DNA of 64,000 bases from NCBI GenBank assembly GCA_963792025.1, contig CAWBUS010000001.1:62001-126000 (forward strand). The letters are read 5' to 3'. Below, piece by piece: positions 18,510-26,315 of this stretch. The first letter of the stretch is position 1; each line of letters starts with the position of its first letter. The translations under genes and the position numbers were made by a program. A model generated the notes under the pieces. That model saw only the letters and a list, made by a program, of their open reading frames with translations, was not told the origin of the DNA and did not search any database. This DNA is from Ginsengibacter sp963792025. Lineage in GTDB: Bacteria; Bacteroidota; Bacteroidia; Chitinophagales; Chitinophagaceae.

Positions 18510-18863
18510 CTATTTTAGCCAACTAAAAAGGCCGTGTTCTTCAATTCCTAAAAAAATACCTTCTTCATTTACTTCAACCGGATAAATTTTTAAATAATAT
18601 CCCTCACCTGTCACGTCTCTTCCATTTTCAATATTGAAAGCGTATCGATGTATGGGGCAAACAATATTGTCATTCTTATCCAGGAACCCCTCTGACATGT
18701 CGCCGCCCGCGTGAGGACATTTTGCCGCACAGGCTGCTAAACCCTTTACAGTTTTTGCAAGACAGATATTTTTTCCTCCTGCTTCAACTTCCATTATATT
18801 GTTCTTACCAAATTGAAGTTCGTTTATTGTATCTGCAATCTTATACCATTTGTATTTCTTCAT
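18510..18863 (-). CDS. Rieske [2Fe-2S] ferredoxin-like protein
   Basis: A 117-residue soluble Rieske protein. The cluster ligands are in CPHAGGDMSEG and, 19 residues later, CPIHRYAFN, giving the two Cys and two His of the CxH...CxxH pattern. There is no transmembrane segment, so it is the small ferredoxin type seen with oxygenases or nitrite reductase NirD, not the bc1 subunit. No oxygenase lies nearby; it follows hflX by 70 bp. The partner is unknown. Confidence 0.9.
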   Translation of the reverse strand: MKKYKWYKIADTINELQFGKNNIMEVEAGGKNICLAKTVKGLAACAAKCPHAGGDMSEGFLDKNDNIVCPIHRYAFNIENGRDVTGEGYYLKIYPVEVNEEGIFLGIEEHGLFSWLK

Positions 18864-18933
18864 GCATAAATATATTTTCTCCGATAATTAGAGTGGTAAA
18901 AGAGAATTTTTTGGCCAATAGTTTATATGCATT

Positions 18934-20124
18934 TTAATAAAAAAATTCAGCTTTATACGGATATCTCACCTGGTACATAGTTCTAACATTGTTTAAAACA
19001 GTTTGCCTTAACTCAGAAATATTTATTTTTTCTGTAGCCGAAATAAAAACACATTTGCCTTCAGTTTGCACTTGCCATTTATCTTTTAGTTCACGCAACA
19101 AATCTTGCTTAACTTCAGGCTCAAGCCATTCATCAAATGTAATTTTTTCGTACTCGTCCATTTTATTAAACACGATAATAATGGGCTTGTCATCGCTTTT
19201 TAATTCATGTAACGTCTTATTTACAACTGCAAGTTGCTCTTCAAATTGCGGATGAGAAATATCAACCACATGTAATAAAATATCAGCTTCCCTTACTTCA
19301 TCTAAAGTACTTTTAAAACTTTCAATAAGATGATGTGGAAGTTTTCTTATAAATCCAACGGTATCGCTTAAAAGAAAAGGCGTATGTCCAAAAACTACTT
19401 TCCTGGTCGTCGTATCTAATGTCGCAAACAATTTATTTTCTGCAAAAACATCACTCTTGCTAAGCAGGTTCATAATGGTTGATTTACCAACATTAGTATA
19501 ACCAACAAGTGCTACTCGTATAAATTCGCCCCTGTCTTTTCGTTGTGTAAATGCCTGCTTATCTATTTCGTTTAAGCGTTTTCGTAAGAGGCTGATTTTT
19601 TCTTTCACGATTCGCCTATCCGTTTCGATTTCAGTTTCGCCGGGGCCACGGGTTCCTACACCACCGCCCTGCCGTTCAAGATGTTTCCACATCCCTTTAA
19701 GTCGTGGTAAAATATACTGATATTGTGCCAGCTCCACCTGAACTTTTGCCTGGGCGGTTTTTGCCCGTGAGGCAAATATGTCAAGTATCAGATCACTCCT
19801 GTCAATGGTGGTTACCTGGAGTTCCTTTTCAATATTGGTAATTTGGGATCCTGTGAGTTCATCGTCGAATATAACCAGAGTTACATTTTTTCTTGACACA
19901 TAATTTCTAATTTCTTCGAGCTTACCTTTTCCAACAAATGTCCGGCTATCGGGATGGGGAAGTTTCTGGGTAAATATTTTTAGGGTATTTGCCCCGGCAG
20001 TTTCTGCTAAAAATTTAAGTTCTTCAAGGTATTCATTTTCGAGCGCCTCGCTTTGGTCTTGTTTTATAACACCTACCAGTACTGCGTCAATCGCCGAATC
20101 GTTTTTTATTTTTTTTTCTATCAA
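18934..20124 (-). CDS. hflX: Ribosome-associated GTPase HflX
   Basis: A 396-residue GTPase that binds and splits ribosomes, mainly in stress. The N-terminal HflX domain ends with the glycine-rich GGGVGTRGPGETEIETDRR linker; the G domain has GYTNVGKSTIMN (G1), DTVGFIRKLPHHLIESF (G3) and VFNKMDE (G4). No ATG or GTG opens the frame near the start; the codon used appears to be TTG at 20124 (MIEKKIKNDS). A TATTTTTG-like promoter element lies shortly upstream, giving a very short leader. Confidence 0.94.
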   Translation of the reverse strand: MIEKKIKNDSAIDAVLVGVIKQDQSEALENEYLEELKFLAETAGANTLKIFTQKLPHPDSRTFVGKGKLEEIRNYVSRKNVTLVIFDDELTGSQITNIEKELQVTTIDRSDLILDIFASRAKTAQAKVQVELAQYQYILPRLKGMWKHLERQGGGVGTRGPGETEIETDRRIVKEKISLLRKRLNEIDKQAFTQRKDRGEFIRVALVGYTNVGKSTIMNLLSKSDVFAENKLFATLDTTTRKVVFGHTPFLLSDTVGFIRKLPHHLIESFKSTLDEVREADILLHVVDISHPQFEEQLAVVNKTLHELKSDDKPIIIVFNKMDEYEKITFDEWLEPEVKQDLLRELKDKWQVQTEGKCVFISATEKINISELRQTVLNNVRTMYQVRYPYKAEFFY

Positions 20125-20209
20125 ATCAAATATTTATTGGCAAAAATAGCAAACGATTTTCTTAACTGGCCGGGTTAAAACCCCGGAAATAATAAAGTAG
20201 TAGAAGTAT

Positions 20210-20947
20210 TTACAGGCCGCTTATTGTAAGACCCACCTGGTAAAGATGTAATGCAGGGCCAGCTCCTGCTTTCAAAATCGTATTGAGTTGATAAGCCCCA
20301 AAAAGAGATAAAATGCCGTAACCTACCCTGGCAGTCGCAATGAAACGTGTGCCATTAATAAAATGCTTACTGTTTTCCTTTTCAGTATAGTTGTTGATTG
20401 CATTATTATTTTTATCCTGCAGCGTTTTACCCTTGGTATGTACGTTTACCAAAGTTCCTATTCGGGCGCCCAATGCAACTTTAAAACTCTTATTAGGTTC
20501 TAAAGGTTTTGATGAGTACCTGAATTCAAGGGGAATTTCGAGAAAGCCAGTAGCTAATTTATATCGCTTAAAATGACTGGTCGAATCCACGGGAATAAAA
20601 GGCAAGGTTGGTGAAACAGCTTTGAGATCGATGGTCTCTCTCTTGAAAAAAATATTGCTTGTGCTTATACCAAGTCCGAATCCGATACTGTATTTGGGCG
20701 ACGATTTAAAAGGTTTATCCAGCATAAAATATGCATTAAATCCCCGGGACAATCCTTTCTGGTGGCTTTTAATGCTATCGGTCATTCCAGTCCAATGATC
20801 CGATGAAAGCTGTATCAAAAGATGATCATTGGGCCTGTTGTTAACAACAATTTTTTTTGTTTTTGGACGGGCCGGAGATGTAGTATCCTGTGAAAAACCG
20901 TAAGAAAATAAGAAGCAGCAAAATACTACAAAAGCAATTTTCATCAT
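20210..20947 (-). CDS. Outer-membrane beta-barrel protein (PorT-like fold)
   Basis: A 245-residue protein with a signal peptide (MMKIAFVVFCCFLFSYGFSQ) and a small barrel with strands such as YSIGFGLGISTSNIFFK, GFLEIPLEFRYSS, KVALGARIGTLVNV and FIATARVGYGILSLFG, ending in a hydrophobic GLTISGL strand. It fits the outer membrane beta-barrel family common in Bacteroidota. Function unknown. A TACATTTG -7 element is at 20965-20972, and paired palindromic sites lie further upstream. Confidence 0.75.
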   Translation of the reverse strand: MMKIAFVVFCCFLFSYGFSQDTTSPARPKTKKIVVNNRPNDHLLIQLSSDHWTGMTDSIKSHQKGLSRGFNAYFMLDKPFKSSPKYSIGFGLGISTSNIFFKRETIDLKAVSPTLPFIPVDSTSHFKRYKLATGFLEIPLEFRYSSKPLEPNKSFKVALGARIGTLVNVHTKGKTLQDKNNNAINNYTEKENSKHFINGTRFIATARVGYGILSLFGAYQLNTILKAGAGPALHLYQVGLTISGL

Positions 20948-20964
20948 AAATTCTGTTAAGTTGG

Positions 20965-20972
20965 CAAATGTA
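20965..20972 (-). promoter_or_regulatory. Probable -7 element of the outer-membrane gene at 20210-20947
   Basis: TACATTTG on the minus strand matches TAnnTTTG and ends 18 bp before the start codon. The -33 element is not clear. Confidence 0.5.
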
Positions 20973-21012
20973 TTTGTTACATGGTTAAAGAAAGGTTAAA
21001 CAATAAAGGAGT

Positions 21013-21060
21013 GTTTTCAAAACTAGTGAACCTGAATATTCTCTGTTTAGTTTTGAAAAC
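21013..21060. promoter_or_regulatory. Paired palindromic sites (13-bp inverted repeat)
   Basis: GTTTTCAAAACTA (21013-21025) and TAGTTTTGAAAAC (21048-21060) form a perfect 13-bp inverted repeat. Each half also contains its own palindrome, GTTTTSAAAAC, with centres 37 bp apart. They lie ~40-90 bp upstream of the -7 element of the gene at 20210-20947, so they could be operators for a dimeric regulator; a terminator for the upstream gene is the alternative. Confidence 0.5.
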
Positions 21061-21124
21061 TATAGGCTGTATCTGTTAAGATAATTGCAGCTAATTAACA
21101 TAGATAATAGACAAATATGGTGGC

Positions 21125-21817
21125 TTAATTACGCGTAATGCCTCCTTGTTTCACCTTAATATCTTCAAGCTTTTTTTGTAAGGCATCTATTTTTTCCTGT
21201 GTACTTGTAATGTCGCCATTATGAGTGTTATTTCTCGCTTCAAGCCCTGTAGCCTCTGCCGAAGAAGCTTTTCGTGATTTCCTTACATTTTTCTTAATGG
21301 ATTTATTGTCCTTCTTAATATCTTTCTCATAATGTTTAATCTGCTTCAGAATATGGGATGTTTCATCTCCGTAGTACTTATTTAAAAACTCAACACTAAA
21401 ATCGTTCAGCAATTTTTTCATTCCATCAAATTCTTTTGCATAGTTATCAGGACCTATAAAAAAATCGTAGCCGAACGACATAAAATATTTCATGTCGGAA
21501 CCGCCGGCAATATCTGTAATTCTCGCGTATATATTCATACGCTTATCGGAAATACTATTGATCGTAACATCCCGGGAACTTACGAGATCTTTATCTGTCA
21601 AAAGCCCGATGCCTTTTGTTTTTATTTTATAATTCTTTTTAAGAAACTTACTCCATCCTTTCTTTACAGTTTTAGGGTCAGCATCATAACTCACACTATA
21701 ACATGGCCTGAGTTTATTTTCGAAAGTGATGCTTGTAGTATCAATATGGTACGTTTGCGCGGTTAATTTAACTGAAATAAGAACTGTTATGAAGAACAAC
21801 AATTTTACCTTTTTCAT
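21125..21817 (-). CDS. Secreted protein of unknown function
   Basis: A 230-residue exported protein with a signal peptide MKKVKLLFFITVLISVKLTAQ cleaved before TYHID. The middle (GWSKFLKKNYKIKTKG, RMNIYARITDIAGGSDMKYF) looks like an alpha/beta domain. The last ~80 residues are highly charged and likely coiled coil (LKQIKHYEKDIKKDNKSIKK, TSTQEKIDALQKKLEDIKVK). I do not recognise a named family. It probably acts in the periplasm. Confidence 0.72.
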   Translation of the reverse strand: MKKVKLLFFITVLISVKLTAQTYHIDTTSITFENKLRPCYSVSYDADPKTVKKGWSKFLKKNYKIKTKGIGLLTDKDLVSSRDVTINSISDKRMNIYARITDIAGGSDMKYFMSFGYDFFIGPDNYAKEFDGMKKLLNDFSVEFLNKYYGDETSHILKQIKHYEKDIKKDNKSIKKNVRKSRKASSAEATGLEARNNTHNGDITSTQEKIDALQKKLEDIKVKQGGITRN

Positions 21818-22378
21818 ATGCGTATTATGTTTGGTAATTAAATATCTATCAATAAAATGAATGATTCAAATTTTTAATTTATTCGGCATAAAAATCTTTT
21901 CAAATATTCATGAAACCTGTTAAGATTTCTCAACTGCAGCAGTTAGAAGTTTGAGCAGTTTCTTCTTTTAATTTGCTAAGATATTGTAATAAAGTAATTC
22001 CCATTTATTCAATTTTTGGGGCGCCCCTACAATTGTAACTACGGTTATCAGCCGTTATAGAGTCGTGGTGTATTAATCGAAATATTTCGCTTTTGTACAA
22101 CAATACTGCTCTTTTAAATGCACAATATCTTTTTTCAAAATTGTCAGATGAAGAGACAATGATGATCTTCGGCAGATTCAAAATTCGCGTTATTTTTCTA
22201 TCAGGCGTTCCGCATCTCCCCATTGTTTGACCCGGCTATAAAGCCAAAGCTACCAGATATTCAAACAGACTTTACCGGATAAAATTCCAGGCTATTTTAG
22301 TATTCTTTAAAAAGTAAGAGACTGCACTAATTGTTTTATCTCAGGTAGATTTTTTTTGTGGAATTTAAATACAAAAAA
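21818..22378. other. 561-nt stretch without a confident gene
   Basis: Between the secreted protein gene and the repeat-rich surface protein I see only a doubtful minus-strand frame at 22005-22223 (72 codons) that abuts a 24-codon ORF at 21930-22004. No clear promoter for the plus-strand gene at 22379 was recognised. Confidence 0.5.
21930..22004 (-). CDS. Candidate 24-residue peptide ending in Cys-Cys-Ser
   Basis: ATG at 22004 opens MGITLLQYLSKLKEE, then AQTSNCCS and a TGA stop. The ATG directly follows the TAA stop of the frame at 22005-22223, so translation could be coupled. The amphipathic leader and terminal Cys pair resemble a short modified-peptide precursor, but no modification enzyme lies nearby. 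Low confidence. Confidence 0.25.
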   Translation of the reverse strand: MGITLLQYLSKLKEETAQTSNCCS

Positions 22379-24325
22379 ATGAAAACGATAATCTATGTTC
22401 TTTTATTAATTATTACGATTAAGCCGAATTCGTATGCTCAAAGCATTGCCGTAAACGCTGATGGCAGCCCGCCTAATCCCAACGCGATGCTTGATATTAA
22501 GTCATCAAACAAAGGCTTATTGATTCCAAGAACAAGTACCACAAGCCGACTGGCCATACCCAACACAAAAGGATTGCTGGTATATGATACGACTACGAAT
22601 TCATTCTGGTATAATAACGGGAGTGCGTGGAATAATTTAGCCGCCATTAGTTCCGGCTGGTCTCTAAACGGAAACAGCGGAACGGATACCTCAACAAATT
22701 TCATAGGCACAACTGATGCACAACCACTTAAGATAAAAGTCGATAATATTATTTCGGGCCTTATCGATTATAGTACAAATGGGAATACCGGGCTGGGATT
22801 TGGAACATTTTTATCGAATTCGACCGGGCGTTACAACACGGCATTTGGTTCCCGTGCATTAATATCTAACACTACCGGAAATAATAATTCCGCAATTGGC
22901 TACGAGGCAATGTGGTATAATACTACCGGCGGTAACAACACCGCTAATGGTTTTGAGGCGCTAACTTCAAACACAACCGGTAATTATAACACGGCAACGG
23001 GAGGTTTTGCATTGTCAAACAATAGTACAGGAAGCGATAACACTGCAAATGGCTACCAGGCACTACTGTCTAATACATCAGGTACTCAAAACACCGCTGT
23101 TGGCTACCAAAGTTTGGTTGATAATGCTGGCGGAACCTCAAACACATCTATTGGTTATCAATCCATGCTCGACAATACTTCAGGCTATCAAAATACGGCA
23201 ATAGGTAATAGTTCGTTGTCCGCAAATACCACGGGTGGTTACAATGTAGCTGTCGGGCTAAGCGCTTTGCAAAATAATACCACAGCTTTTTCGAACACAG
23301 CTATCGGGCAGCGTTCTATGTATTTAAATACAACCGGCGGTAATAATACCGCTACGGGTTTCAACTCCCTGGCGTCAAATACATCTGGGAGCGGGAACGT
23401 AGCATTCGGTGATCATGCGGGATTTGACAACACCACCGGAATCGGTAACATTTTCGTTGGGCAAAATGCGGGAACGGGAAGTAATACAGGACTTGGTAAT
23501 ATTTGCATCGGAACATCTGCAACAGTGGCCAATGGCACCGCCAATTCAACTGTAATTGGAAATTCAGTATCTACCGCACAAAGCAATGCTGTAATAATTG
23601 GCGCAAATACACAAAATGTTGGAATAGGAACTACTACTCCTGCAACAGGTTTTCAATTATCAGTAAACGGAAATGCAAATCATTATGGCATTTTTGGCAC
23701 AACGAACGAACCCGGGGGTTGGGGCATCTATGGAACCTCTACTGGTGCCACAAGTTCAAGTGCTAATTACGGAGTTTTTGGATATGCTTCCGGATCAACG
23801 TTAGCAGCACATCCGCCTGGCGCCACATTTGTAAACAGTTCAAATTTTGGTGTGGTTGGAGATGGAGGTTCTACTGGTTATGCTGCCGATTTTAACGGTG
23901 ATATAATTGTGACAGGAACCGTTTGGTCCTCGTCAGATGCAAAACTGAAAACCAACGTAAAGCCATTGGATAATGCACTTGACCTACTTCAAAAATTATT
24001 TGTAAAACAATACGACTTTTCGCAAAATATAGCTTCAGATACAAAACTAAATCTTTCCAAACTGCATCAATATGGTTTTATTGCCCAGGATGTCCAAAAG
24101 ATATTTCCCAATCTGGTTAACTCAGTCACGGTTCCTAAAGTAGATCATTCATCAGACATTGCCCATCCGAAAGTAATTGGCACTACAACTTTCCTTGCGG
24201 TAAACTATATAAGTTTTATTCCATTGCTTACGAAAGCCATCCAAGAACTGAGCCTGGAAAACGATGTACTAAAAACGAGATTAGATGACCTCGAAGAAAA
24301 AGTGGAGGCTTTAAGCAAAAAATAA
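22379..24325 (+). CDS. Repeat-rich tail-fibre-like surface protein with C-terminal peptidase S74 domain
   Basis: About 648 residues from ATG 22379 (a GTG at 22358 also opens the frame). A signal peptide, MKTIIYVLLLIITIKPNSYAQ, is followed by a segment with SSNKGLLIPRTSTTSR and GLLVYDTTTNSFWYNNGSAW, common in Bacteroidota surface proteins. Then come 14 contiguous 17-residue repeats (NTAxGxxALxxNTTGxx) at ~136-373, like YadA head repeats. The C-terminus is an intramolecular chaperone of endosialidase (SSDAKLKTNVKPLDNALDLL, YGFIAQDVQKIFP), ending in a coiled coil. S74 domains trimerise fibres and then cleave themselves off, so this is probably a trimeric surface fibre. Confidence 0.88.
   Translation: MKTIIYVLLLIITIKPNSYAQSIAVNADGSPPNPNAMLDIKSSNKGLLIPRTSTTSRLAIPNTKGLLVYDTTTNSFWYNNGSAWNNLAAISSGWSLNGNSGTDTSTNFIGTTDAQPLKIKVDNIISGLIDYSTNGNTGLGFGTFLSNSTGRYNTAFGSRALISNTTGNNNSAIGYEAMWYNTTGGNNTANGFEALTSNTTGNYNTATGGFALSNNSTGSDNTANGYQALLSNTSGTQNTAVGYQSLVDNAGGTSNTSIGYQSMLDNTSGYQNTAIGNSSLSANTTGGYNVAVGLSALQNNTTAFSNTAIGQRSMYLNTTGGNNTATGFNSLASNTSGSGNVAFGDHAGFDNTTGIGNIFVGQNAGTGSNTGLGNICIGTSATVANGTANSTVIGNSVSTAQSNAVIIGANTQNVGIGTTTPATGFQLSVNGNANHYGIFGTTNEPGGWGIYGTSTGATSSSANYGVFGYASGSTLAAHPPGATFVNSSNFGVVGDGGSTGYAADFNGDIIVTGTVWSSSDAKLKTNVKPLDNALDLLQKLFVKQYDFSQNIASDTKLNLSKLHQYGFIAQDVQKIFPNLVNSVTVPKVDHSSDIAHPKVIGTTTFLAVNYISFIPLLTKAIQELSLENDVLKTRLDDLEEKVEALSKK
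22784..23497 (+). repeat. Fourteen 51-bp coding repeats (17 residues each)
   Basis: Translated, 14 units of exactly 17 residues follow one another without gaps, each starting N-T/V/S/I-x-x-G and containing a central small-hydrophobic and N-T/S-T/S-G pattern. DNA identity between units is partial, so the array is old and kept at protein level. A shorter fifteenth unit starts at 23498. Confidence 0.9.
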
Positions 24326-24375
24326 TTTTATAAAAAATGAATACGCCTGAATATTATTAACCATAAAATTTTTTT

Positions 24376-25692
24376 ATGAAACCATTCATCATTTTATTAA
24401 TTGCATTTGCATTTTTTGAAAGTGCTGAAGCACAGAACACACGGGATATACTTAAACAACAAGCTGGTGAAGGCGTGAAGGAAGGCGCCAGCATAGCAAC
24501 ACAGCAAACAGCCAATAAAGTGACGGATAAAGTGCTGGGAAGATTGTTTTCGAAGAAAAAAAAGAACAACGTTTCCACAAGCCAAACTTCCGCTGCAAAT
24601 ATTGATGGAACACGATCTGCCACGGCGGGTCAAGGCAATATGAGCACCGGCGACACAAGTAATCCTTCAACAAACACCCCATCGCTTACTACCTATTCGA
24701 AATTTGATTTTGTTCCCGGTGATAAAGTTTTAGCATTTGACGACTTTTCCAAAGATGCTATCGGTGATTTTCCCGAAAACTGGAATACCAATTCCAGCGG
24801 CCAGACAGTTACTGTTTCCGGCCAGCAAGGTAAATGGCTTATGCTTAATAAAAAAGGTGTCTACCGGCAGGATGATGTAACCAGTCTGCCGGATAATTTC
24901 ACTTACGAATTTGACCTCGTTTATTCCGGAAACGTGCCTTTTCTCCAGTTGTTTTTAGTAAGTGGTGGAGCTGATAAGGGGAAATTAAGCTATGACGTTG
25001 GTAAACGCTCCGGTGTGGATTTGGGCATTCAGCCTATTCCCCGTGATAAAGGTGGTCTCGTGCATATTTACTCTTACACCGATGGAGGGAATACAATTGA
25101 CAACCAGGTGCAGTTTCAAAATAATGGCGACGCAAAAATAAAAGTATCTGTATGGAGGCAAAAACAACGCATGCGGGTTTATATCAACCAGGATAAAATG
25201 CTTGATTTGCCACGGGCATTTGCTGCCGGCAAAGTTTACAACACAGCTATGTTTGAATTATGGAGTGATGCAAACAACCAGGATAAATTTCTTATCAGTA
25301 ATATTAAGCTGGCCGTTGGCGAACCGGATACACGCAATAAACTCATCAACGAAGGAAAATTTTCTACCACCGGAATTTTATTTGATGTGAATTCTGCCAA
25401 CATTAAGCCCGAGTCATATGGATCGTTAAAGGAAATAGCAGGCGTATTACAGGATAATGCTAACGTTCGCGTAAAAGTCATCGGGCATACGGATAGCGAC
25501 GGCGACGCTGCAGCAAACATGGCACTTTCTAAAAAGCGTGCAAAGGCAGTGAAATCTGCCTTGGTAAATCAATTTTCAATTGATGCCTCCAGGTTACAAA
25601 CAGATGGCAAAGGCGCATCTGATCCGGTGGCAAAGAATAACACGCCAGAAGGTAAGGCACAAAACCGAAGGGTAGAATTTATAAAATTGTAA
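24376..25692 (+). CDS. OmpA-family peptidoglycan-binding outer-membrane protein
   Basis: A 438-residue exported protein. Signal peptide MKPFIILLIAFAFFESAEAQ; an Ala/Ser/Thr-rich linker to ~110; a beta-rich middle domain (~115-315) beginning FDDFSKDAIGDFPENWNTNS and including MRVYINQDKMLDLPRAF, resembling a concanavalin/laminin-G-like jelly roll; and a C-terminal OmpA domain with TTGILFDVNSANIKPESYGS, VKVIGHTDSDGDAAANMALS and the PG-binding segment AQNRRVEF. It probably ties the outer membrane to peptidoglycan. It starts 50 bp after the S74 protein, so it may share its transcript. Confidence 0.9.
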   Translation: MKPFIILLIAFAFFESAEAQNTRDILKQQAGEGVKEGASIATQQTANKVTDKVLGRLFSKKKKNNVSTSQTSAANIDGTRSATAGQGNMSTGDTSNPSTNTPSLTTYSKFDFVPGDKVLAFDDFSKDAIGDFPENWNTNSSGQTVTVSGQQGKWLMLNKKGVYRQDDVTSLPDNFTYEFDLVYSGNVPFLQLFLVSGGADKGKLSYDVGKRSGVDLGIQPIPRDKGGLVHIYSYTDGGNTIDNQVQFQNNGDAKIKVSVWRQKQRMRVYINQDKMLDLPRAFAAGKVYNTAMFELWSDANNQDKFLISNIKLAVGEPDTRNKLINEGKFSTTGILFDVNSANIKPESYGSLKEIAGVLQDNANVRVKVIGHTDSDGDAAANMALSKKRAKAVKSALVNQFSIDASRLQTDGKGASDPVAKNNTPEGKAQNRRVEFIKL

Positions 25693-25729
25693 CGCCACGC
25701 TGAACAACCTTTAATAAAACAGCTTTAAT

Positions 25730-26158
25730 ATGAAAAGGAAAAATTCATTCGTTATACTCGCCATATTTTTTATCGTCGCCACTAATTTCTCTTGCAAAAA
25801 GAATTCGAAAGCGGAATTGCCGGCGAGTGTGGAATACAAAATCACTCCTTTGGACAGTTATATCTTATTACTTAAATATAATGATAATACAGGTAACCTG
25901 GTTGGCATAACCAATCCGTCCCAATTCATCAATGGCGGTGATCAATCGCAATTTCTAAATGGATCGAAAACTATTTCGGTATCGGCAAAACCCTTCCTGG
26001 CAAAAATTGAAATAACGGTATTAAATACAACGACAGCAAGCCATAATTATGATCTTGAAATTTTGGTAGACGGGCTGCTAAAAAAAACGGTAACAGTTAA
26101 TGTGCCCGTAAATTTAAATAATCTCGTTACCGGTTCAGCCGAATTCACGGTTCCATAA
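25730..26158 (+). CDS. Lipoprotein of unknown function
   Basis: A 142-residue protein with a lipoprotein signal: MKRKNSFVILAIFFIVATNF then the lipobox Cys in FSCKK. The mature part is a single beta-rich domain (LVGITNPSQFINGGDQSQFL, AKIEITVLNTTTASHNYDLE, TVTVNVPVNLNNL). It lies 38 bp after the OmpA gene in the same direction. I do not recognise the family; location on a membrane surface is expected. Confidence 0.72.
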   Translation: MKRKNSFVILAIFFIVATNFSCKKNSKAELPASVEYKITPLDSYILLLKYNDNTGNLVGITNPSQFINGGDQSQFLNGSKTISVSAKPFLAKIEITVLNTTTASHNYDLEILVDGLLKKTVTVNVPVNLNNLVTGSAEFTVP

Positions 26159-26315
26159 CTGACCCGATGCAAGCTTGAATAGGAGCCAGGTGTTATGGAA
26201 AACAGCAACCGGAAAAAGCTCCGGGTATTTAAATCCAATTTTCAAATAAAAGGCAGCGACATAATTTTGCTTTAAGCGTTAAGTGCTAAATTTAGTATGA
26301 CGATCCTTCATTAAT

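Noticed and set aside
20169..20186. CCGGGTT/ACCCCGG inverted repeat upstream of hflX
   Set aside because: No T-run follows on either strand and the stem is imperfect; too weak to list as a terminator.
22005..22223. Minus-strand 72-codon frame
   Set aside because: No recognisable domain, no ribosome-binding site and atypical composition; kept only as context for the short ORF at 21930.
22784..23497. CRISPR-like repeat array
   Set aside because: The 51-bp units are adjacent, without spacers, diverged at DNA level and keep one reading frame; they are protein repeats.
22379..24325. Prophage tail-fibre region
   Set aside because: The protein has a secretory signal peptide, and no capsid, terminase, portal or integrase gene is near.
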